From assembly GCA_021817625.1 (NCBI GenBank), contig JAKASY010000114.1, positions 1 to 6,569 on the forward strand: a stretch of DNA of 6,569 nucleotides, in the 5' to 3' direction. The DNA comes from Bacillota bacterium (GTDB taxonomy: Bacteria > Bacillota_E > JAJZYS01 > JAILZS01). Position 1 is the first letter of the stretch; each line of letters opens with the position of its first letter. Below the pieces are notes generated by a model, which saw only the letters and a list, made by a program, of their open reading frames with translations, searched no databases and was not told where the DNA came from. The position numbers and the translations under genes were made by a program. Positions 1 to 3,906 of the stretch are shown piece after piece.

Positions 1-2
1 CG

Positions 3-515
3 ATCTGCTTCTCCACCTACGCCGTGCCGATGATCATCGGGGAGATCCGGCGCTACCTGCGCGATAACAACCCCATCCGGGTCAGCCGGTCGCTGCGCGA
101 CGTCGCGTACAAGGCGCTGCAGATCCGCGACGGCCTGGTCGCGCAGCTCGGACGCGAGCCGTCGGTGGCGGAGATCGCCGCCACGCTGGGCATGCCGCGC
201 GAGGAGGTCGTCTACGCCCTGGACGCGATCCAGGAGCCGATCTCCCTGTTCGAGCCCGTCTATCACGATGGCGGCGACCCGATCTACGTCATGGACCAGG
301 TGGGCGATGAGCACGAGCAGGACAGCGCCTGGCTCGAGGGCATCGCCTTGCGCGATGCCATGCAGCGCCTAAGCGAGCGCGAGCGCACGATCATCCGCCT
401 GCGCTTCTTCGCCGGCAAGACGCAGATGGAGGTCGCCTCGGAGATCGGCATCTCCCAGGCCCAGGTGTCGCGCCTTGAGAAGGCCGCACTCGGACGCATG
501 CGCAGCCATGTGTAG
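3..515 (+). CDS. sigG: RNA polymerase sigma-G factor (forespore-specific), 5'-truncated by the window edge
   Basis: This is the C-terminal part, about 170 codons, of the late forespore sigma factor, which directs RNA polymerase to germination and spore-protection genes after engulfment. The frame is open from base 3, so the start lies upstream; the family is usually about 260 residues. Region 2 ends in FSTYAVPMIIGEIRRYL, followed by DNNPIRVSRSLRD at the region 2/3 junction, then the FALDAIQ-like segment (YALDAIQEPISLFEP), the GGDPIYVMDQ stretch and a region 4 helix-turn-helix (GKTQMEVASEIGISQAQVSRLEKAA). Recalled B. subtilis SigG is nearly identical in these blocks; SigF differs in the NNPIRVSRSLRD segment. 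Just before FSTYA the residue is Cys where Lys or Arg is usual, a single-base change from CGC to TGC. In Bacillus, spoIIGA and sigE lie just upstream; here they would be outside the window. spoIIR follows after 18 nt, suggesting cotranscription. Confidence 0.97.
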   Translation: MCFSTYAVPMIIGEIRRYLRDNNPIRVSRSLRDVAYKALQIRDGLVAQLGREPSVAEIAATLGMPREEVVYALDAIQEPISLFEPVYHDGGDPIYVMDQVGDEHEQDSAWLEGIALRDAMQRLSERERTIIRLRFFAGKTQMEVASEIGISQAQVSRLEKAALGRMRSHV

Positions 516-533
516 GATGCGCCGAGGGCGGGG

Positions 534-1193
534 GTGGCCCGCGTGAACCGGCTTCCCAGGCGCAGCGTCCTGCTGGCGCTCATGGCGGCGTTCGTCTGGA
601 CGCTCACCCTGCGGCCGCTCACCTCGCTCGCCCCGTCGGCGCTGCGCGGCGTCGCCGCCCCCATGCCGGCACGCGTAGCGGCGGCGCGCCACCCGCAGGT
701 TCTGCGCCTGCACATCCTGGCCAACTCCAACAGCGGGCCGGACCAGGCGGCCAAGCTGGCCGTTCGCGCGGTGATCCTGCCGCTCCTCACCCAGCGTGTG
801 GGCCGCGCCCGCAGCGCGGTGGCGGCGGAGGCCGCGGCCCGGGCCGCGGCGCCGGCGATCGCCGCGGCCGCCAGCCGCACGCTCCAGGGCCTGGGGCGCC
901 CATACGGCGCCCGCGTGGTCGTGGGAGACGCGTACTTCCCGGCCAAGAGCGAGGGCGGGCTGCGCCTGGCCGCGGGTGTGTATCCGGCCGTGACCGTCGT
1001 GCTCGGCCGCGGCGAGGGGCAGAACTGGTGGTGCGTTTTGTTTCCCGACATGTGCCTGGCCAACCCGCTCGACACGCTGAGCCGGTCCGAGCCCGCCTCC
1101 GGCGCCGAGGTCCTGCTTGGCGGCGCGTCCCGCTCGGCCAGGCACGCGAGCGGCATCGCCGCCTTGGTGGATGCCGTGCTGGCCTGGCTGTGA
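534..1193 (+). CDS. spoIIR: Stage II sporulation protein R (SpoIIR), forespore-to-mother-cell signal
   Basis: In B. subtilis, SpoIIR is made in the forespore under sigma-F, exported into the intermembrane space, and triggers the SpoIIGA protease to cleave pro-sigma-E in the mother cell. This 219-residue protein has a basic N-terminus and a hydrophobic export segment at about residues 11-35, with no clear lipobox. The family signature RLHILANSNS is at residues 58-67, followed by DQAAKLAVR. The second conserved half has FPAKSEGGLRLAAGVYPAV at about 135-153 and GEGQNWWCVLFPDMC at about 160-174, where the family usually reads NWWCVLFPPLC. Residues 90-118 are very alanine-rich and poorly conserved. 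The start chosen is GTG 534, just after the purine-rich CGAGGGCGGGG; an in-frame GTG at 543 would sit at a more normal distance from that ribosome binding site and is equally possible. The position directly after sigG is not the Bacillus arrangement. Function is secure by motif; operon membership is inferred from the 18-nt gap. Confidence 0.95.
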   Translation: MARVNRLPRRSVLLALMAAFVWTLTLRPLTSLAPSALRGVAAPMPARVAAARHPQVLRLHILANSNSGPDQAAKLAVRAVILPLLTQRVGRARSAVAAEAAARAAAPAIAAAASRTLQGLGRPYGARVVVGDAYFPAKSEGGLRLAAGVYPAVTVVLGRGEGQNWWCVLFPDMCLANPLDTLSRSEPASGAEVLLGGASRSARHASGIAALVDAVLAWL

Positions 1194-1211
1194 CGGCCTT
1201 TGGCGCCGTCG
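1191..1211 (+). other. GC-rich hairpin overlapping the spoIIR stop codon
   Basis: GACGGC (1192-1197) is perfectly complementary to GCCGTC (1205-1210), with a 7-nt loop and a further U-G pair at 1191/1211. No T-run follows (the next bases are GGGCCGC), so it does not look like an intrinsic terminator. It may slow 3' decay of the sigG-spoIIR message or modestly uncouple it from ylmC. A chance stem is quite possible at this GC content. Confidence 0.3.
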
Positions 1212-1244
1212 GGCCGCATAGGCTGACACGGGGGTGGCGGCAGG

Positions 1245-1499
1245 ATGGTGCGGACGTCGGAGCTGCGCGTGCGTGAGGTGGTGAACGTCGACGACGGTCG
1301 CCGCCTGGGTGGCCTGTCGGACCTCGAGATCGACCTGGAGAGCGGTCGGGTGGCGGCCATCGTCCTGCCGGGGCCGGCGCGCTTCCTGGGCCTTCTGGGG
1401 CGCTCGGAGGAGACGGTCGTGCCGTGGGCTCGCGTGCAGCGCATCGGCACCGACGTCATCCTCGTTTCCATCGGCGCCCCTGAGGGAACCGGCCGCTGA
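1245..1499 (+). CDS. ylmC: YlmC/YmxH family PRC-barrel sporulation protein
   Basis: This small cytoplasmic protein of 84 residues is of the usual family length (about 80-90) and folds as a PRC-barrel-like beta domain. The recognisable pattern runs from RTSELRVREVVNVDDGRRLG (residues 3-22) through DLEIDLESGRVAAIVLPG (26-43) to EETVVPWARVQRIGTDVILV (55-74). The last block matches the family's I.VPW..I.KIG.D.IL ending. The biochemical role is unknown; members cluster with sigG and the division genes, and some are annotated as sporulation proteins because of this and their expression. The ATG at 1245 is preceded by GGGGGTGG at a workable distance, and translation begins directly with the conserved N-terminus. 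It lies 51 nt after spoIIR and 50 nt before ylmD. In B. subtilis the same position after sigG is filled by ylmA and then ylmC; here spoIIR takes the ylmA place. Confidence 0.9.
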   Translation: MVRTSELRVREVVNVDDGRRLGGLSDLEIDLESGRVAAIVLPGPARFLGLLGRSEETVVPWARVQRIGTDVILVSIGAPEGTGR

Positions 1500-1549
1500 C
1501 CGCACTGCGGCCGGAAGGTGGCACGGCCCACCATCGCGAAAGCGAGGGC

Positions 1550-2362
1550 ATGCAGGCGGGACGTGACCGGCAGGCAGGCGAGAGCGGCCGGTGGCGCTGG
1601 GTGCGGCGCGCCGGCCTCGCCCTGCTCGAGGCGCGCGTGGGCCCGGCCAGGGCTTACTTCACGAGCCGCGTGGGCGGGGTGAGCCTGCCACCGTTCGACA
1701 GCCTCAACGTTGGGGGCGGTCTGGGCGACCGCGAGGCGGACGTGGTGGAGAACCGGCGCCGCCTCCTCCTGGCGCTCGAGCTGGGCGAGGAGGCGGCGCG
1801 CAGCGTGCGGCAGGTGCATGGCTGCGAGGTCTGGCCGGTCGGCCCCGGGCCTGCGCCGGCCGAGCCGCCCGAGGCGGACGCCATGGTGACCGCGCGGGCG
1901 GACCTGGCTCTCCTCATGCGCTACGCGGACTGCGTGCCGGTGTACCTGGCCGTTGTGGCGCCACGCCCGGCGGTGGGGCTTGCGCACGCCGGCTGGCGCG
2001 GCCTCGCGGCCGGCGTGGTGGAAGCGGCGGTCAGCGCCTTGTGCGGCGAGGCGGGAGCCTCGCCCGAGGCGGTCGTTGCCGCCATCGGCCCTTCCATTGG
2101 GGCCAGCTACCAGGTAGACGAGACGGTGATGGCGAAGATGCGCGCACGCTATGCCTGGGCCGACGGATGTCAGGACGCCTCCGGCGTGTTCGACATGACG
2201 GGCGCCGTGCGTCGCGCCCTGACGGATGCGGGCGTTGCGTCGGCGTCGATCGTCGAGACCAGCGAGCGCACAGAGTCGCCAGCCTTCTTCTCCCACCGCG
2301 CGAGCGGGGGACGCACGGGCAGGATGGCGGCCGTCATCCGCCTTGACGGCCGGCGCCCATGA
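1550..2362 (+). CDS. ylmD: YlmD/YfiH family purine nucleoside phosphorylase (laccase-domain, PgeF-like)
   Basis: This 270-residue protein belongs to the family long annotated as polyphenol oxidase/laccase-domain protein. Studied relatives (human LACC1/FAMIN and bacterial YlmD-type proteins) have purine nucleoside phosphorylase and adenosine deaminase activity, and E. coli YfiH (PgeF) affects peptidoglycan composition. All three metal/active-site residues are visible: His90 in RQVHG, Cys128 in YADCVP and His146 in AHAGWRG. Other family blocks are YFTSRVGGVS (36-45), SLNVGGGLGD (51-60), ENRRRLL (67-73), IGPSIGASYQV (179-189) and FFSHRASGGRTGRMAAVI (246-263). An unusual point is that the Cys normally eight residues before the FFS/FYS block (CT.. 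in YfiH and YlmD, from memory) appears to be Ser238; it is not one of the catalytic residues. The ATG at 1550 follows GCGAGGGC rather closely, and the first 25 or so residues are not conserved, so a later GTG start cannot be excluded. ylmE, normally next, is absent. Confidence 0.93.
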   Translation: MQAGRDRQAGESGRWRWVRRAGLALLEARVGPARAYFTSRVGGVSLPPFDSLNVGGGLGDREADVVENRRRLLLALELGEEAARSVRQVHGCEVWPVGPGPAPAEPPEADAMVTARADLALLMRYADCVPVYLAVVAPRPAVGLAHAGWRGLAAGVVEAAVSALCGEAGASPEAVVAAIGPSIGASYQVDETVMAKMRARYAWADGCQDASGVFDMTGAVRRALTDAGVASASIVETSERTESPAFFSHRASGGRTGRMAAVIRLDGRRP

Positions 2363-2367
2363 GAATG

Positions 2368-2392
2368 AAGGAAATCACTTCCGGTTGGCGAA
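2368..2392 (+). repeat. Candidate recurrent intergenic motif (AAGGAAATC ... TTGGCGAA) upstream of sepF
   Basis: In the 63-nt gap between ylmD and sepF, AAGGAAATC (2368-2376) is followed by TTGGCGAA (2385-2392). It is conspicuously AT-rich for this window. GGAA (2370-2373) and TTCC (2379-2382) form a short inverted repeat. AAAT (2372) and GGCGAA (2387) are 15 nt apart start to start, the same spacing as in the ylmG-divIVA gap. From memory, similar AGGA-type motifs ending in GCGAA recur between genes in many Clostridia and high-GC Firmicutes, with unknown function. No -10 or -35 element is evident here. Confidence 0.4.
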
Positions 2393-2425
2393 GAACCCGC
2401 CATTGCGCGACTGGGAGGGTCATGC

Positions 2426-2887
2426 GTGGGTGTGGTGGACCGAATCCTTGGATTCATGGGCATCGAGTCGATCGAGGACGAGGACGAGCAGCTTGACACC
2501 GTCCCGCCTCGCGAGGAAGCCCGGTCCTACCGGACCCGGGAGGTGAGTGCCCCGGTGGAGGAGCACAGCCAGAGGCCACGCCGCAGTGCGCTGGTCAGCT
2601 TGCCGGGGGGGCGGACGATGCGCGTCGTGGTGGCCGAGCCCCGTTCCTTCGACGAGGTGCAGCCGATCGCCGACCAGCTCAAGGAGCGCCGGCCGGTCGT
2701 GATTAACCTGGAGTCGGTGGACAAGGAGACGGGGCAGAAGTTCCTGAACTTCCTGTCGGGCACGATCTATGCGCTCGACGGGACCATGCAGCGCGTGAGC
2801 ACGTCGATCTTCGTGTTCGCGCCGGCCAACGTGGAGATCGCCTTGCGCGACGGCGAAGGGGCTCGGGCCGCCTCCTACGGCCGTTAA
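2426..2887 (+). CDS. sepF: Cell division protein SepF (FtsZ membrane anchor)
   Basis: SepF polymerises into rings, binds the FtsZ C-terminal tail and ties Z-ring filaments to the membrane; it overlaps FtsA in function. The 153-residue length is typical. Residues 1-13 (MGVVDRILGFMGI) form the amphipathic membrane-targeting helix. Residues 14-53 are an acidic, proline- and arginine-containing disordered linker. Residues 55-140 form the SepF alpha/beta domain, with MRVVVAEPRSFDEVQPIADQ (65-84), then RRPVVINLESVDKETGQKFL (88-107), then FLSGTIYALDGTMQRVSTSI (109-128) and FVFAPANVEI (129-138). The GTG at 2426 is chosen because GGGAGGG (2413-2419) lies about 6 nt upstream and the membrane helix starts immediately; GTG 2432 is an in-frame alternative. 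In B. subtilis ylmE separates ylmD from sepF (ylmF); here only 63 nt do. ylmG follows after 24 nt. Confidence 0.97.
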   Translation: MGVVDRILGFMGIESIEDEDEQLDTVPPREEARSYRTREVSAPVEEHSQRPRRSALVSLPGGRTMRVVVAEPRSFDEVQPIADQLKERRPVVINLESVDKETGQKFLNFLSGTIYALDGTMQRVSTSIFVFAPANVEIALRDGEGARAASYGR

Positions 2888-2911
2888 GGCCGGGCGCCGG
2901 GGGGGCCCGCG

Positions 2912-3181
2912 ATGAACGATGTCATCCGATTCGTCATCGAGGTCCTGCAGGCGCTGTACTGGCTGATCATCCTGCGCTGGGCGATGTCGGTGTTCCGGCC
3001 GCAGCGTCCGCCCCGCTGGTTCAGCACGCTCGAGTGGTGGGCTGAGCGGCTGACCGAATGGCTTCTCGCGCCGGTGCGGCGAGTGCTCCCCGCGACCGGC
3101 GCCCTGGATCTGGCACCGGTGGTGGCGATCATCGGCCTGTGGATCCTGCAGCAGGTCCTGTCGTTGTTTCTCGTAGCGTAG
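2912..3181 (+). CDS. ylmG: YlmG/YggT family membrane protein
   Basis: This is a small integral membrane protein of 89 residues, matching the usual length of about 90 in Firmicutes. It has a first hydrophobic helix at about residues 4-27 (VIRFVIEVLQALYWLIILRW) and a second at about 66-88 (LDLAPVVAIIGLWILQQVLS). The cytoplasm-facing amphipathic stretch between them contains the family motif LTEWLLAPVRRVLP, followed by G.LDLAP. YggT proteins cluster with sepF and are implicated in division or nucleoid organisation (plastid and cyanobacterial YlmG homologues); the molecular role is not established. The ATG at 2912 follows a run of seven G at 2899-2905. CGGGC (2891-2895) and GCCCG (2905-2909) could pair across that run and partly hide the ribosome binding site. 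In B. subtilis the next gene would be ylmH; here a 116-nt gap leads straight to divIVA. Confidence 0.93.
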   Translation: MNDVIRFVIEVLQALYWLIILRWAMSVFRPQRPPRWFSTLEWWAERLTEWLLAPVRRVLPATGALDLAPVVAIIGLWILQQVLSLFLVA

Positions 3182-3182
3182 T

Positions 3183-3206
3183 ACAAATTCGGTGTTGCAG
3201 GCGAAC
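3183..3206 (+). repeat. Second candidate intergenic motif (AAAT-N11-GGCGAA) between ylmG and divIVA
   Basis: Immediately after the ylmG stop, AAAT (3185-3188) and GGCGAA (3200-3205) occur with the same 15-nt start-to-start spacing as in the ylmD-sepF gap. The flanking bases ACAAATTCGG only partly resemble AAGGAAATC there. The remaining gap to divIVA shows no promoter with a convincing -10 and no recognisable gene. TTGCAG at 3195-3200 resembles a -35 box but has no partner at 16-18 nt. Confidence 0.3.
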
Positions 3207-3281
3207 TTCTCGGCTCACCGGAGCTTGTATGAGTCCCACGAAGGCCCTCGCTGCGGCAACGCGGCGAGTGCGACCGGAAGC

Positions 3282-3290
3282 AGGAGGAGG
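3282..3290 (+). promoter_or_regulatory. Strong ribosome binding site fixing the divIVA start
   Basis: AGGAGGAGG at 3282-3290 is the most canonical Shine-Dalgarno sequence in the window. It lies 7 nt before GTG 3298, where the conserved DivIVA N-terminus (MPITPVDVHNKEF) begins. An in-frame ATG at 3229 has no such sequence and would add 23 non-conserved residues. Confidence 0.85.
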
Positions 3291-3297
3291 CTGCGCG

Positions 3298-3771
3298 GTG
3301 CCGATCACGCCGGTGGACGTGCACAACAAGGAGTTCCGGCGGAGCCTGTGGGGGTTCAACGAGGACGAGGTCGACGAGTTCCTCGACGAGCTCGGCGCCG
3401 ACTACGAGGCGGTCATCCGCGAGCGCGACGCCTTGCGCGAGCAGGTCGACAGCCTGCGGCGCCAGCTCCTGCAGTACAAGGAGCTCGAGGACAACCTACA
3501 GCGCGCGCTGGTCGTCGCCCAGAGCACAGCGGAGGAGGTGCGCCAGAGCGCGCGCAAGGAGTCCGAGCTGACTCTGCAGGAGGCACAGAGCCGGGCGCAG
3601 CGCATCCTCGAGGAGGCGCAGGGCAAGATCCGGTCCCTGGAGAACGACCAGCGCGAGCTCGAGCGGGAGATCAACGTGTACCGGGCGCGCGTACGCTCGC
3701 TACTCCAATCCCAGATGGACCTCGTCGACAACTTCCCGTCGCGCGACAAGGGGTCGTCGGCTCCGGACTGA
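3298..3771 (+). CDS. divIVA: DivIVA family polar/septal coiled-coil protein
   Basis: DivIVA assembles at negatively curved membrane at septa and poles and recruits partners such as MinJ/MinD or, in sporulation, chromosome-anchoring proteins. This protein is 157 residues; B. subtilis DivIVA is 164. The N-terminal domain is clear: MPITPVDVHNKEFRRSLWGF (1-20), then NEDEVDEFLDELGADYE (21-37). Coiled coils follow, at about 38-75 and 80-145, ending in the family-like block VYRARVRSLLQSQMDLV. The C-terminal tail is short and polar (NFPSRDKGSSAPD). In the crossed loop that inserts into membrane, B. subtilis has Phe17-Arg18; here positions 17-18 are Leu-Trp, still hydrophobic but without the basic residue. 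The start is set by the AGGAGG at 3282. It is the last gene of the sporulation/division cluster; ylmH before it and ileS after it are both missing. Confidence 0.96.
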   Translation: MPITPVDVHNKEFRRSLWGFNEDEVDEFLDELGADYEAVIRERDALREQVDSLRRQLLQYKELEDNLQRALVVAQSTAEEVRQSARKESELTLQEAQSRAQRILEEAQGKIRSLENDQRELEREINVYRARVRSLLQSQMDLVDNFPSRDKGSSAPD

Positions 3772-3791
3772 GCGCCGCGCCTCCACCGCTT

Positions 3792-3819
3792 CGGCCGGCC
3801 CGCCCCTGAGGGACGGCCG
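3792..3819 (+). terminator. Weak candidate terminator or hairpin after divIVA
   Basis: CGGCCG at 3792-3797 can pair with CGGCCG at 3814-3819, and CCC (3803-3805) with GGG (3810-3812) around a 4-nt loop, leaving an asymmetric internal bulge. Only TT follows, not a T-run, so intrinsic termination would be poor. A second imperfect stem, GCCCG-A-CCG (3829-3837) with CGG-C-CGGGC (3858-3866), lies just before the ccmF promoter. Either could mark the operon boundary, but such stems also arise by chance at this GC content. Confidence 0.25.
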
Positions 3820-3868
3820 CTTGGCTGTGCCCGACCGGGGCGAAGCGCGGGTGGGCGCGGCCGGGCCA

Positions 3869-3886
3869 GTGGTATACTACCGTTCA
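3869..3886 (+). promoter_or_regulatory. Extended -10 promoter for ccmF
   Basis: TGGTATACT at 3870-3878 is an extended -10 element: TG, one base, then TATACT, which differs from TATAAT at one position. No good -35 hexamer is seen 17 nt upstream (the sequence there is GTGGGC-like), as expected for extended -10 promoters. Initiation near 3884-3887 would give a leader of about 20 nt carrying the GGGAGG ribosome binding site at 3895-3900. GTGGTATACTAC (3869-3880) is also a 12-bp dyad with one mismatched pair, so a repressor site over the -10 is possible. This is the only convincing housekeeping-type promoter I see in the window. Confidence 0.65.
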
Positions 3887-3906
3887 ATAATGGCGGGAGG
3901 GATGGC

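Noticed and set aside
284..2296. Long open frame (670 codons) on the - strand opposite sigG, spoIIR, ylmC and ylmD
   Set aside because: It is opposite four well-identified genes; the translation is Arg/Ala/His-rich low complexity with no family motif, as expected for antisense frames at this GC content.
1591..2346. Second + strand frame across ylmD
   Set aside because: It is Arg/Gly/Ala-rich without motifs and fully overlaps ylmD, whose catalytic residues are intact in the annotated frame.
2359..2496. Small ORF starting at an ATGA overlap with the ylmD stop, a possible ylmE remnant
   Set aside because: The 45-residue product (MRMKEITSGWRR...) does not resemble the YlmE N-terminus, has no ribosome binding site of its own, and runs into sepF in another frame.
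3229..3297. Upstream in-frame ATG extending DivIVA by 23 residues
   Set aside because: It has no Shine-Dalgarno sequence and the added residues are not conserved, whereas GTG 3298 has AGGAGGAGG upstream and begins exactly at the conserved N-terminus.
3772..3906. T-box or other leader expected if ileS followed divIVA
   Set aside because: No T-box sequence (for example TGGNACCGCG) and no ileS are present; the region is explained by weak GC-rich stems and the ccmF promoter.
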